From Callorhinus ursinus (taxonomy: Eukaryota; Chordata; Mammalia; Carnivora; Otariidae), in NCBI RefSeq assembly GCF_003265705.1, contig NW_020312904.1, positions 730,924 to 794,923 of the forward strand: a stretch of 64,000 bases of DNA, read 5' to 3'. The translations under genes and the position numbers were made by a program. Positions within the stretch are counted from its first letter, which is position 1. Each line of letters starts with the position of its first letter. Shown here one piece after another: positions 11,363-22,975 of the stretch. The notes beneath the pieces were generated by a model. It was given only the letters and a program-made list of their open reading frames with translations, was not told the origin of the DNA and made no database searches.

Positions 11363-14061
11363 AGTAGTTATTTAAAATGTGCAAGTGCCCTTTAACCTTG
11401 AGAGGCAGAGACGTCAGACCATTCCCAACGCAGATTGTAACTGGGTTTCCAGAAAATTGGCAGGATGGCCTTACACAATAATTTAGACCAAAGAATGACA
11501 GGATTGCCTTGGTAATGTAAAATACGTCTTTAATTGTGTGAATGATTGTGGTTAAGTTAGAACTAGGAAGGCGTCTTGATTTTTTTTTTTTTTTGGAGGG
11601 AGGCCTAAGTGAAAAATTATTTCTTGGTCCGATTGAAACATTGCACAGGGATGTGCTATGTGGGTTGTTCTCTAGGAGCTAGAAACCTGAAAGAGGTGCA
11701 TAGGTGACCCAAGGGAGACAGCGCCCCTGGAGGTGGGGAGGGCCACTGTTCTGCAGGTCCAGAGACTGGGGCCCCTGGGGGTGGGAGCGGTGAGTGCCCG
11801 GAGACGGAACCTAGGTGGTAACCGACGATCCTGAGGATGGGCTGACTGGGGCCCCCAGAGCCACAGACTTTTTAGGAGCCCGGGATTTCCCTGGAGCTTG
11901 AAGGAGGAAGAGTTTGGGGGTGTCTCCGCGAACCAGGATGGTGCAGTTCAATTGCTGCGTCTTCTGTGCCTTGATTTCCCCTCTTACATCCCCAGTCCCC
12001 TCTGTCTACCCCCTGGGACCTCATAAAGCCTTCAGCGAGAACTGGGCTCTGTTTGTTTGGTACTCGGTGCCTGGTATCATCTTAAGGTGGAAGCATCCTT
12101 CAGTCTCCCGGATGGGGAGCTGGCAGGTTTCTGGAATGCCGTGCTGTTTGGTTAAGGGCGGCCGACGGGCAGAGGGGTGTCTCCCTGGGGACGGGCTGTG
12201 CCACACACTCTCTCCCGAGGTGCGCTCTCTGCCCCACCCTGCCCGTGTCCAATGCGTGGGAACATGTCACCCACTAACCTGGCCGCCTCATCCGAGTGAT
12301 GATGCTGGGTTTTGCACAGAAGTGATTTGTCAGAACTCTGCGGGTGGAGGAAAGAGTTGGAACAAGGACACAAAGAAATCTGTGAATTAATAGCGACAAA
12401 TCCAGGCAGATGGAGAAAGTGAAAAGCTAATCAAAGTGCAGATCAAAGAAGTGGAAAATGAAGATCCGGATGTGCAGCTTTTGTGGGCACCCCGGTGGCT
12501 GCTGTTTGTAGCTCCCCAGTTGCCTTTTGCACAATTTCGGAGATGCTTTCCCGGTCAGTGAGACCCTCCCAGGGCCCCGTACCTCTTGCTGAAACCTGCT
12601 CTCTGCGGGGAGGCGGGCTGATTAACTCTGATGCCCCAGCATCCCAAGGAAACGCCACGTCTTTGGAGAACAGAAGGCGTCCTGAGCCGCACAGAGCGGT
12701 GCTGGGGAAGGCGTCCGTGTCTGCCTTCAAAACCAGTGCTGCGCATGCGGTTAAAATGAATCTCTGCCTTCATGACTTAGTGTAGTAGAAACGGAGACAA
12801 GTGGGCGTGAGTTTCTACCCTGCGAGCGGGGCCGGATGGGTGACCAGACCTGGGTTTCCACAGGTGTCACCAGGATTTATAGATTCCAATGACAACGTAC
12901 ATGAAAAAACGACCCATGTGCCATCCTGTGCAGCGTGACCTCCCTGGCAGGCCACACAGGGATCGGAATCACTCATGCCCATTCTGTGTGTCACCTGGCA
13001 GCCGTGGGTGAGTGCGGAGGCAGGAGCTGCGTGTAGAGCAGGGCACAGTGGGGGCATGTGGAGCCTTTACTGGTTGTCACCATGGAGGTGGTGCATTGAG
13101 TGGGTGCAGCCCAGGGTGCTGCTCCCGGGTACACAGGATGGCTCCCAGCAAAGGAGGATGTGGCCCAGGTGTCCACAGCTTGGGGTCCACAAACCTTATC
13201 CTAGGATGACCGTCCATAGACACTGACACACTAAAGGTACGAACTTGGTTTGGACGCCCAAAGGCTGGCCCTCCCTGTGTGCTCCAGGGACCTGCTCTGA
13301 CCACTGGGCATTCCCACACAGCTCGCTGTCCAGAGGCAAGTCCAGTGCAGGCCGCCCCAACTCTGGCTGAGCCTGTGCACTCCCTAAGTCCCTGCCCATG
13401 CGCCCAGCACCCCAGGGCCTCTCTGCACTCTGTTCTCTTAGGAAGTCTGGGGGGTCCGGCCTGCCTCCCACTGTGGTCCCTCCTGCTCAGGGGTCCTGGG
13501 GGGGTGTCTGCATAGCCAGCCCCAGGAAGCCCTGCTGGTGGCCCCCAACCTGGGCTCTGCTGGTCGGTCAGCTTGCAGCCAGGCCCCAGGAGGCAGACGC
13601 AGCTGGTGTCCTGCTCTGGGGCTCAGAACCAGGGCTGTCTATGCCCACACGTAAAACAAGGGCACGATGAGTGGGTTGTTGAGTCTCACCCCACGGGGGC
13701 TCTCCAGGTTCAGAGAAGGGAGAGTAATGAGTCTCCTGCCGCAGCATGTCCCGAGCGGGGGTCCACCTGGAGGAGGACTGGCAGGGCAGAGGGGACAGGT
13801 TCCGAGAGGCGGTGGGGGAGCCCCTGAGAGGGCGAGGGGGGGCAGGCCATCAGCGCGTCCACTTGCACACGTGGGCTGGCTGCGTGCGGGCCTCCAGGAG
13901 AGGTCACAGGTCACACGGGACCCCAAACCTCTGTTATGCTGTGTAGGCTTCTAGACGCTTCTCACTGCTCACTCACTGGACCGTCGTCTGAGAGGACTTT
14001 GCGGACAACCTCCTGCTAGGGCTGCAGCTGTCACTGCCTCCCTGTGGCTCTCCACATTCCT
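11363..14061. other. Mostly unique, largely GC-rich sequence with two AT-rich patches
   Basis: No gene is recognised. Patches at 11440-11650 and 12340-12480 are AT-richer, contain homeodomain-type 'ttaat/attaa' cores, and match no repeat known to me. The part 12850-13930 is GC-rich with open frames on both strands that appear to be chance frames. Positions 13887-13911 match the SINE tail insert at 11290-11314. Confidence 0.4.
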
Positions 14062-14290
14062 CTCCATGGATTTTTGTTTTTGTTTTTTTTAAAGATTTAT
14101 TTATTTATTTTTAGAGAGAGCGAGAGAACGAGAGAGCACAAGAGGCAGAGGGAGAGAATCTCAGACTCCATGCTGTGTGGAGCCCGACGCGGGGCTCAAT
14201 CCCACGACCCTGAGATCACCACCTGCTCTGAAACCAAGAGTTGGAGGCCTAACCGACTTTGCCGCCCAGGTGCCCCCTCCATGGTTTTTG
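14062..14290 (-). mobile_element. Can-SINE, older subtype
   Basis: Reverse-oriented carnivore SINE with 'aaagatttatttatttattt' on the left and 'cgcccaggtgcccc' on the right. The body is 14076-14276. The head carries the 'aaaccaagagttgga' variant of older Can-SINE subfamilies. Duplications ctccatgg(a)tttttg flank it at 14062-14075 and 14277-14290, with one base difference or indel. Confidence 0.95.
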
Positions 14291-14484
14291 AGGTTACCTT
14301 AATATTTGCATTTACTCTCAACATTACTACACATCCTTGATTAATTGCTGCTTCGTTCTTTAAAAATTGAAACAATTTTTTTGTTGCTTTCAATGCTATT
14401 TGCCCAAGATATGCCTTATATCTCTCTTCTCTATCTAACCAAATTAAATATACACAGTCTATGCATATATACACACACATTATA
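14291..14484. other. AT-rich stretch between two SINEs
   Basis: Holds 'ttgattaattgctgc' and other TAAT cores but no recognised repeat. It could be old repeat or regulatory DNA. Confidence 0.3.
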
Positions 14485-14704
14485 CTCATTGTCCTTTTTA
14501 TTAAAGATTTTGTTTATTTATTTGACAGAGAGACACAGCGAGAGAGGGAACACAAGCAGGGGGAGCGGGAGAGGGAGAAGCAGACTTCCCACGGAGCAGG
14601 GAGCCCGATGCGGGGCTCGATGCCAGGACCCTGGGATCATGACCTGAGCCGAAGGCAGAGGCTGAAAGACTGAGCCCCCCAGGCGCCTCCTCATTTCCTT
14701 TTTT
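14485..14704 (-). mobile_element. Can-SINE
   Basis: Reverse-oriented carnivore SINE. The body is 14501-14689, running from 'ttaaagattttgtttattta' through a GA-rich linker to 'gagccccccaggcgcc'. Imperfect duplications of 'ctcattgtccttttt' and 'ctcatttccttttt' flank it. Confidence 0.93.
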
Positions 14705-14929
14705 GAGGCTTGTAAACACCACACAGGTTGAATTCGCTTAATTTGGTTGATTTGCTTGAGAGTCTCTACCCTTTAAAAAGTATATTTAACTCATTTATAT
14801 TTATTGGCTTCCTCATATGATTGGACTAATATGGACCGACTTATTTTGTGTGTTGTGCATATCGGTCCTCCTCTTTGCTTCTTTTTTCTCCCTCTTTTTC
14901 TGATGTCACTCTGACTGATTTGACTTTCT

Positions 14930-15150
14930 CGAGAGGCAGTCTAGTTTTGTGATTAAGGACACACTGACCCTGCTTTGCAGGCTAGCTCTACCACTTATCA
15001 GCTGAGTGTCCTTGGGCAAGTGGACTTGCCCAGGTGACTCTGATTCTCTCCCTGTAAAATGGGATAATAATAGCACTTCACCATAGTGTTTGGGTAAAGA
15101 GTAAGTGAATTAATGTCTGTGAAGTGTCTGCAGAGAGTGACATAATTGTT
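14930..15150 (+). mobile_element. MIR SINE relic, rather complete
   Basis: Plus-strand MIR with its parts in order: 'gctagctctaccacttatca', 'ctgagtgtccttgggcaagt', 'ctccctgtaaaatgggataa', 'taatagcacttcacc', and 'gtgaattaatgtctgtgaag'. Confidence 0.8.
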
Positions 15151-15940
15151 AGCCCTTGTATTCAGTTTATTTCTGTCAATTTGGTACATTTTATGTGTGT
15201 GTGCATATATATAAAAATAGAAACCATTTATACTCTTGCATTTTTAGCATGTATTTATTAATATGGGCTAAAATTACTCCGTGTATGTATCCTCCTCCTG
15301 AATGTGATGAGGACATCCACCTGTCCTGCCTTCCTTCCAGAACCTCCCTTCACAGCACCCACCCATGCTATTGTCCTCAATTATTTGTCCAGTGTTGGTA
15401 TCTTTGGTATTTACAACCAGTGCCCTTTTATCTTTGTCACAAGGTTCTCTGTATTTTTTGGAGGTTCTCTTCTGTGGCACGTGGCCTTGACCTGTTGGGT
15501 GGGTAGGGCTTCTCTTTCTGGGATGTGTTTATCTGCACAGATGGTCCAGAAAGATTTGTGGAAGAGTCTTATCCATTACCTCTTAGGATATTGCCCCTCT
15601 GCGTCATCTCCGTCCTGCTCAGGCTGGTGGCTGTGTGCTGGACAGATGGGGCATTTAAATGGAGCAGTCAGGGAGGCGCCCTTTCTGCCAGGGCTCCCTC
15701 TGCCATCCTCCGGGCTCCCGCCACCAACAAGTCACCAGGCTGGCCTGAGGTCCTCTCGTTCACATCCTGAATAAGAGGGTGCTGGGTGCTGGCACCAGGC
15801 TGGGCATCGGGGGGAGCACCAGCAGCTGTGGGAGCATGGCACGCTTATCATCTACTAAGCTCATGAAACGCGAATCCCAGATGCCGCTGAGCAAGGACCA
15901 GTGAGCGCAGGGAAAGAGGGCCCTGGTGTAACAGAACTAA
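15151..15940. other. Unique sequence, no recognised feature
   Basis: No gene or repeat that I can support. A short TG/AT run lies at 15195-15220. Confidence 0.4.
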
Positions 15941-16520
15941 CGCCTAGCTCTTTACCTAAAATTACCTCTACGTTCTCAAGCCATCTTTGCAAAAAGGAAA
16001 AAATAAATAAATAAGTCCCAGGAATGGGTTTTTAACTTTAATTTTTTTAAGAAAATAATTTTGTATTAGGTTCATTATTTTCCTTGACACTTGTTTTTTA
16101 GCCAGAAACCCAACTCCCAGCTAAGATAAATTTCAACTAAACACTGGAATAGAATCCAATTTAGATGTTCCACTAATTCAGTAAACCTAATTAACTCGGT
16201 TCTGCCTTTTGAGTCCGTTTGCTGGGATGTGATGTTTCTGTTTGGTAAGCAGATAAGGAGATAAATGGGTCACTGTATTTATGACTGCTCATTATTCCTT
16301 TAATATCCATGCTGGAGAGTGAGCATCCTGATCACAATTAAAATGCTTTTATACCATTTTAGCAGTAATTGAGCGAACCCGGCAATTTGTACTTTGATTC
16401 TCTCAGTTAAGTAATTGGCGATCACAAGCCATCATTGGTTAATAACACATTCAATCACTCAGGTTCTGCTGTGTATTTAAAAATAGCTCAGGAGTGCACT
16501 GTGATTATGTGTGGACAGGA
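15941..16520. promoter_or_regulatory. TAAT-rich island, candidate conserved enhancer
   Basis: An AT-rich block of about 580 bases sits between GC-rich flanks and matches no repeat I know. It holds many homeodomain-type cores ('cctaattaactcgg' near 16188, 'agtaattgagc' near 16365, 'taagtaattggcg' near 16409) and a perfect MEF2-type site, ttaaaaatag, at 16477-16486. Such composition is typical of deeply conserved developmental enhancers, but conservation cannot be tested here. Confidence 0.35.
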
Positions 16521-18175
16521 GAGCACGTGCGCACTAACTGGCTTTTGGAGGCTACTGTACAAACCTCCCAGGTGAGGAGTCCGGTGTCCTCCACGGCAGC
16601 GGTGCGTGGTCACCGGAGAGGACACAGCCCCAGGAGTCTGGGCCGTTCGAACAGCTCCTGATGTGAGTCTGATACACAGGATGCAGGCAGATCACCTGGC
16701 AAGTCTGTGACCCGCCGGAGTCCCGACTGCAAGGCCCAGCTCAGGGCATGCAGACACTTCCTACGAGGCCCTGGCGTTCCAGTGAGGGGCACGGCCGGGG
16801 GAGAAAGCCCACCAGCGGAGCGTCTGTCCGGCTGGCTTCGGCATCCTGATATCCCCACTGGAGCCACCTCGGGGGGGTCTGAACGGGGTGCAGAGTGGAG
16901 ATGTTCTTCTTGCCCCTGTGGGCGGGAGGTCACCTGAATGACTAGGATTCCCGGAGGCACGGGGAGCAGAGGGCATCCTGGCAAGTCATGTTTCCAGGGT
17001 ACCCTGGGCCTCGGGGGGCAGCCTGCGCTGGGTGAGGGCAGTGGGGGTCCTGCCAGAGACAGGCAGTGGCCACAGGGGGCCGGTGTGCCAGGCCCTCCCC
17101 CTGCCCCTGCCCAGGACAGCCTGAGGGCCTGAGGCCAGAGCGCAAGTCCAGATTTGGATGGAAGAGTCCTGGTGGAAGGTAGGGGGAGGCGCGGAGCCGG
17201 CCGCGCACACTGGGCTCTGCCCACTCAGGGTCCCGAGCCCCTTCACTGAGTGGCTGGTCACGAAGCCTGGGGCACCCTTGGCTGTGGGTCTTGGTCTTGG
17301 CTGTAATCCTCACCTGAAGTGGGGTGGAGGTGGGCAGGCCCCCAGGCCGCGTGGGGCGCGGCTGCCAGACGGCTTACGGCTCCTGAGGGAGCCGACTCCA
17401 GTCCAGTGGGAGTGTGCTCACGGAAATGCCCTGTTGTCTGTCATGTCCACTTCCCAAATCTCAGAACTGCTGGTTTGCCGGGGTCTGATGGTCGTGCCCC
17501 TGCCTCCCTGGGACTTGGTTGCACTTTGGTTTGGATGAGGCTTGATAACCAGGTTCAGGCAGGATGAGGAAGGGCTCTCAGCTTGGGACCCAGAGGGAGA
17601 AGCTTTGGGGTAGAACCTGGCTCAGCCATGGGGTGTGGCGTGGGGCCTGGTGACCTCGAGACCCCTGTAGCTCTGGGCTGGGCTTGGGTCTGGCAGTTCG
17701 GTTCCTTTTGTTTTCAGGTGCCCTCTCTCCTCCCCCACCCCCCAGGGCCCCTCTGCAGGGATGGTGACAGTGGCTGGTGCTTGTGCAGGTAGATAGCTGC
17801 TCATTTCCATGCTAATGAGGTCTTAATGTGTCCTTACAAGAGATTCTGCAACAGTCTGGGTGTTGGGGAGTCTATCAGGGAGGAAAAGGGGAGAGAAAAT
17901 GAAAGGGGCCCAAGAAGCAGATGTGGGGGCAGCAGGAGGGGAGCTGGAGGGGGGTCAGCCCTGCAGGGCACTGCTGAGGGTGGGGCTGGTACCAAACTCC
18001 TCCAGAGAAGGGCACCCTCCCCTTCCTGCGAGATGCCTCTCACACACAGCAGCCCGCAGGACACCAGGCCTGGCCTTGGACAGTTAGGAGTGGTTCCCGA
18101 TAGTCCTACAGGTCAGGTTCTGCTGATGCTGGTCAGAGCCCCGAACGGCAGGAGAATGATGCTCCTACACCCCAG
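16521..18175. other. GC-rich unique sequence, no recognised gene
   Basis: Long overlapping frames on both strands (for example 16610-17224 minus) are rich in Pro, Arg, Ser and Gly, as expected by chance in GC-rich DNA. No domain, splice pattern or repeat is recognised. A purine-rich run lies at 17870-17960. Confidence 0.45.
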
Positions 18176-18243
18176 ACGGCAGTGGGGTCTGCCCGTGCAC
18201 GGCGCCCGTACGGCGGCGGGGTCTGCCCGTGCATGGTGTCCAA
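18176..18243. repeat. 34-bp tandem duplication, two copies
   Basis: Copies at 18176-18209 and 18210-18243 share the core 'ggggtctgcccgtgca' and are joined head to tail. Differences are mostly transitions, so the duplication is not brand new. Confidence 0.9.
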
Positions 18244-18649
18244 GTTACCCTGTATGCCTAACAAGCATCCCCAGCAGTTGCTGCTACTCCTCGTGATCCA
18301 GGCTGGCCTGGCCGGGCTGGGTGGCTGAGCATGGCCCCTCTTGCTGCACCTGATGCCCTGCAGGCTGGGGGCAGGGCTCAACCCTCCACTGAGGGGGTCC
18401 CCAGCAGGTGAGCTTGGGCTCCTCTGCGTGCCAGCTCTGTGGCTTCCAGAACAGTGTGCATTTGCCCGAGGTGCAAGCTGTCTGGGTCTCCACCAGAGCC
18501 CAAGGAGCGGAAGAGAGTCCAGGCAGGTGGGAGGTTCTGCTTCTTGTTGGAGCTTCTGCAGGCCCCCGGCACCTGGAGGCATGGGTGAGAGGAGGAAGAC
18601 ACCAGCCCTGCTCTGGGGGGTCTGGGAGCCCCTCAAGCCACTGTCTTGT
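18244..18649. other. GC-rich unique sequence, no recognised feature
   Basis: No supported gene or repeat. Overlapping open frames on both strands have chance-like composition. Confidence 0.4.
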
Positions 18650-18790
18650 GGCCTCGAGGCCCTGGGCAGACGGCAGCCTCCCCACGCCAGCTTCCCCGAC
18701 TGTAAACGGATATGAAAGCTCCTCCTGCAGATCAGACAAGAGGATAATGTGGGATACTCGGCACCTCGCGGGGCACTCAACAATAATGAA
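18650..18790 (+). mobile_element. Possible MIR relic
   Basis: Blocks 'cttccccgactgtaaacgga', 'aagaggataatg' and 'ggcactcaacaataatgaatg' lie in the order of the MIR second half. Strongly diverged. Confidence 0.4.
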
Positions 18791-18950
18791 TGATGCTTGT
18801 TTTTATTGGCATTGGTCTGAAAAGCTCACGCTGTCAATTATCAAGAAGGAATTTGGCAAACTGTGTTAAACATTTAGTATTATTGGTTTTTGCAAAGTTG
18901 ATGCACATTTTTGTAAAAATTTAACTCAGAAAGCCACAAAGAGCTAGGTG
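18770..18950. promoter_or_regulatory. AT-rich island, candidate conserved non-coding element
   Basis: Contains 'caataatgaatgatgc', 'gtcaattatcaag' and 'agtattattgg' in otherwise GC-rich surroundings. It overlaps the end of a possible MIR, so part may be repeat-derived. Regulatory role is inferred only. Confidence 0.28.
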
Positions 18951-19670
18951 GAAAGATCATCCAGACTCACAGTGAGTCAGGATTTGCTCTTTTTGCCGGT
19001 GGGGTGGGCTTCAGCTGGGGCTGGTCAGCAGGTGGTTCCTCTGCACGTGACATCTGTGAGATGGGGAGACTCTGCAAACAGCTTCGGGAAGCCCCCCTCC
19101 CGGGGCTCCTGTGGCCGGGGCCTGCTGCCTGTCCCTGGGACTCGGTGCTAGCCCTTCAGGAATGTGGCTTCTGGAACATGGGTCTCTCCCCAGCCGGAGT
19201 GCCTCCCTCTCACAGGGAAGCCCCTGGAAAGAGATGGGCTGCCAGTGGCCCCATGGTGGATAGAGGGTTTTCTCCTGTCCTCAGCCCTACAGGAGGAGAG
19301 AGCACCCGCCCTGCTGACCCCGCCCAGTCCCAGGACCTTCCCGGGGCTCCTTTCTTGCAGGGGCTGGCGGAGACTCACCAAGGGCTCTTGGCTTTCAGAC
19401 ACCCCAGCTGGGAGCAGAAAGCCAAGTCGTGGCCAAGCATCCTGAGGACGATGTCCCTCATGGGCAGGATGGGTTTTCAGGATGCGGGTGAGGCCAGACT
19501 TCCCCTCCTCTAGTGGCATCTTTGGGCCAATGTGTCCTTGTTGGGGTCTGCTCTTCAGGAAGCAGCCCTGACCTTCAGCTGGAGCTCCTTCCATGCCGTC
19601 TGCCAGGTCAGGGAAGCACTGGACAAAAGTCGTTAGAAGAAGGACCAACGGCTGTGAGAAAGAGAGGGGC
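18951..19670. other. GC-rich unique sequence, no recognised feature
   Basis: Open frames on both strands at 19004-19648, including 169 and 166 codons, overlap each other and show no family signature. Confidence 0.4.
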
Positions 19671-19880
19671 AGAGATGATTAATGGTCAAGTTATAATTTT
19701 AAAAGTCCTGTAGAATTGATAAATCAATAAAAATAGGATCTTTAATGATAGGATAGACTAAAACCTGTATTTATTAAAAAAAATCACATATGAAAAATTA
19801 AGAAGGGAAATGCCAGAAACTCTTTCCTAATGTATTTAAAATCACGAATTTCCAGGAAAATATAAAAAAGCCCTCCCCGT
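19671..19880. promoter_or_regulatory. AT-rich island, candidate conserved non-coding element
   Basis: Holds 'gattaatggtcaagttataa', 'gataaatcaataaaaatagg' and 'ctttaatgatagg' between GC-rich flanks. An old L1 remnant is an alternative. Confidence 0.25.
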
Positions 19881-20459
19881 AAGGTCTCCAGGCCCCTGTG
19901 CTTTGTACAAGATGGGTTCCAACCTTCATGCCACCGAGGTTTTCATGTTATCCAGTTTTTATAGACAAGGAAAAGTCACATAATCTAGTTTTTCAGAAGT
20001 GGTGCTGCTGGTGTGGGGCCTGGAAGCAGGTGGCCCATGCCCTGGAAGTCAGACCTCGAGGAGGACGAGGACCTCCTGGTTTGCCACCAGCCAGCAGGGG
20101 CGTCCCTAGGAGGCCTTATTTCCAGCCGGCTCTCTGGAGACCTGCCCGTGTCGGTGGGGTCTCAGTGTTGATGGAAGCTGGCCCTCCATGGGCCTGACTG
20201 GAGCATGTCGGGGTAGAGAGGAACGCCAGGAGCATCAAGAGGACAATGGGACAGACCAGCACAGCCCATGGCACTGTTTTCATGGAGAACTGCTCACTCT
20301 GCCCACAGAGGGATTTCGGTCTTAGACCATCACTTGCCCGCTGATCAAACCATGTGCCCATCTCACTCTTGAGGACGTGCTGCAGATGGTGGTGTGGCTC
20401 CATCCAGGGACTTGGGCCTGGCATCGTCTTCATCATAAACCTTCCTTGTCACGCCTAAA
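19881..20459. other. Unique sequence, no recognised feature
   Basis: No gene or repeat that I can support. Confidence 0.4.
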
Positions 20460-20820
20460 AGAAAGTGCCATCATTCATTTGAATAACTATTGGATACACA
20501 TAAATTTCACTAACTTTCTGAGTCTGAGATAAAATGGTAAAGCCTCAAGCTCATATCCTTAAATGTGTCCATCTTGCCTGAATGTGGGGCTGTCATCTTT
20601 CATGAGCCACAAACACTGTGACTTTGTTTCATTGTTAATGAAGTTGTAAATGTCAAGACCAATTTTGTGTCTGGAGTGAAGGTTCTTTCTGCTTTATCAG
20701 ACATCCCATTAAGAATTTATAGTTCATTTAATTTTCTGTGTGTGGACTAGAAATAAAGCATTTCTTTTGAATTCTTTTACAAACAAAACTATAAAAACAT
20801 ATTTTTCCAGTAAGTTCTTT
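20460..20820. promoter_or_regulatory. AT-rich island, candidate conserved non-coding element
   Basis: About 360 bases of AT-rich, non-repetitive sequence with 'cattgttaatgaag', 'catcccattaagaattta' and 'cattcatttgaataac'. No repeat family is recognised. Function is inferred from composition. Confidence 0.28.
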
Positions 20821-21245
20821 GGTGTGTGGGGAGATGTCACATGACACAGGTCAGGACACACTGAGTGGGGGGGGTGCATCAGTCAGCTGTTGCCTTGAGG
20901 TTGCTGCATAACAAACAATCCCAATTCCTCCATGGAGCACGGGAAGAATCTTGTGACTGCTTGGGACCGCGGACCTCTGTTGGAGAGACTCAGTCCTAAG
21001 CTGAGCCTGGTGACCAGCCCGGGGGAGGCCGAGGGCTGGGGACATGTGCTGGCCTTGGCGGGTGTGCTGAGGGTCACCTCCTCCAGCTGAGCCAGCCCAG
21101 GCGTGTCTGCAAGATGCCGAGGGGTCGGGGATGCTGGCATCTAGGACTCGTGGATGTGTATGTGGCTGAGAAATGCACGGTGACCACCGGTGAAATGCAA
21201 GAGTGTGGCAGGGCTCCCAAAGTTGAAAGAGAAAAGCCAGATGAG
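20821..21245. other. Unclassified sequence, possibly an old interspersed repeat
   Basis: 'gtcagctgttgccttgaggt' followed by 'tgctgcataacaaacaatcc' resembles the start of a common mammalian repeat in reverse, but the rest cannot be aligned by eye. Confidence 0.35.
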
Positions 21246-22018
21246 AGATAGAAACTTGACAAAACATCAAAAAACAGTAGGAAAAGAGTAGAGTTGAAAG
21301 TGAATAAAATAAGTAAAAAGGAAGAAATAAATTAAGAATATTAATGACATCTTAATGTGAATAGAATAAATTCTCCTCTAAGTGACAGAGAATGACAGAT
21401 TGATTTAGAAAACAAAATTCAGCTCTGTAATTTATAAGAAATACTTAAGAATAAGTGGCATAGAGGTTGAATATAAATGAGTGACAATAACTTCATACAG
21501 AGAGGAATTTAAACTTAAAGGCATTCGAGAAGAAAGTAGGTCATTATATAATGATAAATTGCCTAATTTATGAGATATTGAATTGAATTGGCATAAATTG
21601 CTAAGTAACAAACAGTATAACAACTAAATACATAGAGAAAAATAGAAAAGCCAGAATAACATTAAAAAAAAAAAAGCATAATGGGATATTTGAATGCATC
21701 TTTTTGGAATTCTACTACTCTAGTAGAAAATAAAAAAGAATTTAGGGGACATGAATAATAAACAGTATAACATAATCTATGCTCTTCAAATAGAAAGATC
21801 ACTTTTGTAATATTGATTGAATATATAAAAATAGATTGCACTTAATCACCAAGAAAACCTTAAAACATTTACAAAGCAGGGATATTGCAGGTGGTTTAAT
21901 TTGACATAAAAACATGGTTAGGGATCAAGACATCTATGATCATAATACAATATACCAACAAATTCCAAAAGGAAAAAAAAAGACATTTAAGAAGATTTAT
22001 AAATTTTTCTGAATAAAA
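21246..22018 (+). mobile_element. Ancient L1-type LINE, 5' part of a split copy
   Basis: A-rich sequence without stop-free frames, compatible with an old L1 or HAL1 body on the plus strand. Later parts of the same copy appear at 22976-23412 and 23766-23960, where L1 ORF2-like blocks are clearer. The copy is cut by three LTR-type insertions. Confidence 0.5.
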
Positions 22019-22019
22019 A

Positions 22020-22510
22020 CTGTGGGAAACAGGATTCTAAGAGGACCCGGGTATATGGGGTCTATGCAATCTCCTCCCCTTGGATGTGGGTTGAACTTGT
22101 GAATACAATGAGATCTCATTCCCATGGTTATGTTATGTTGTTGGGCAAAGGGGAGACTTTTCTGGTGGGCCTGACCCAATCAGGTGAGCCCTTTAAAGCA
22201 GAGTTTTCTTAGGCTGGAAGCAGAGAAGGAATAAGAGGCACACACTGCTGCTGGCCTTGGAGAAGCAGCACCCACACTGTGACAGCCCAGGGGGCCACGT
22301 GGAAGGAATGTGGGTGGTCTCTAGCAGCTGAGAGCCATCCCTGGCCAGGAGCTAGCAAGAAAATGGGGGCCTTAAGCATGCAGCAACAAAGGAGTGAGTT
22401 CTGCCTGCAGTCTGAGGAGCTTGGAAGCACGTCCTTCCCCGGCTGAGCCCCAGATGAGGATGCAACCTGTGAACAGTTTCGGCCTATGAGACCCAGAGCA
22501 GAGGGCCCAG
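22020..22510 (+). mobile_element. LTR-type retroelement fragment, left part
   Basis: Blocks in plus orientation: 'ctcctccccttggatgtggg', 'ggtgggcctgacccaatcag', 'gtggaaggaatgtgggtggt', 'gagctgagagccatccctgg' and 'tatgagacccagagcagagg'. This is the layout of a common ancient mammalian LTR-like repeat, whose family I leave open. The right part resumes at 22881 beyond a nested MLT1. Confidence 0.55.
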
Positions 22511-22880
22511 TGTGTCTGTCAGCTCAGGCTGCTATAACAAACACCCCAGCCTGGCGGCTTTAACAACAGACACTTATTTTCTCTATATTCCTGAGGCTGA
22601 AAGTCCAAGACCAGGGTTCTACCTGGGGGGGGTTCTGGTGGGGTTTCCCTTTGTGGCTTGCAGACGGCCATGCTTTCCTCTGAGTGGAGAGAGAGAGAGA
22701 GAGTGGGATGGAGTCTGGTGTCTCTTCTACAAGGACACTAGTCCAACTGGCCTAGGCCCCACCCGCATGACCCCACTTAACCTTAATTACCTCTGTAAAG
22801 GCCCTACCTCCAAATATGCTCACCTTGAGTTTAGAACTTTAACATATGAGTTTGGGGGGGACACAATTCTGTCCATAACA
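22511..22880 (-). mobile_element. MLT1 LTR (ERVL-MaLR), nested
   Basis: Reverse-oriented MLT1-type solo LTR. The plus strand shows 'caggctgctataacaaacac', 'ctggcggctttaacaacaga', 'gcttgcagacggccatgc', 'aaggacactagtcc', 'cttaattacctctgtaaagg' and 'ggggacacaattctgtccat'. It starts TG and ends CA. It sits inside the element at 22020-22975, so it arrived later. It is non-coding, without internal retroviral sequence. Confidence 0.85.
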
Positions 22881-22975
22881 CAAGCTAAGCCAGCCATTTC
22901 CTGGCCCTTAAGATAACAGAATCCATGTTATTGTAAGCCATCAGATTTATGGTAATTTATCAAACTAACACAAAA
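22881..22975 (+). mobile_element. LTR-type retroelement fragment, right part
   Basis: Continues the element broken at 22510: 'aagctaagccagccatttcc', 'attgtaagccatcagattta' and 'tggtaatttatcaaacta'. Together the two parts give the expected order once the MLT1 is removed. Confidence 0.55.

Noticed and set aside
16610..17224. 204-codon minus-strand frame
   Set aside because: No recognisable domain and overlapping frames on both strands in GC-rich DNA.
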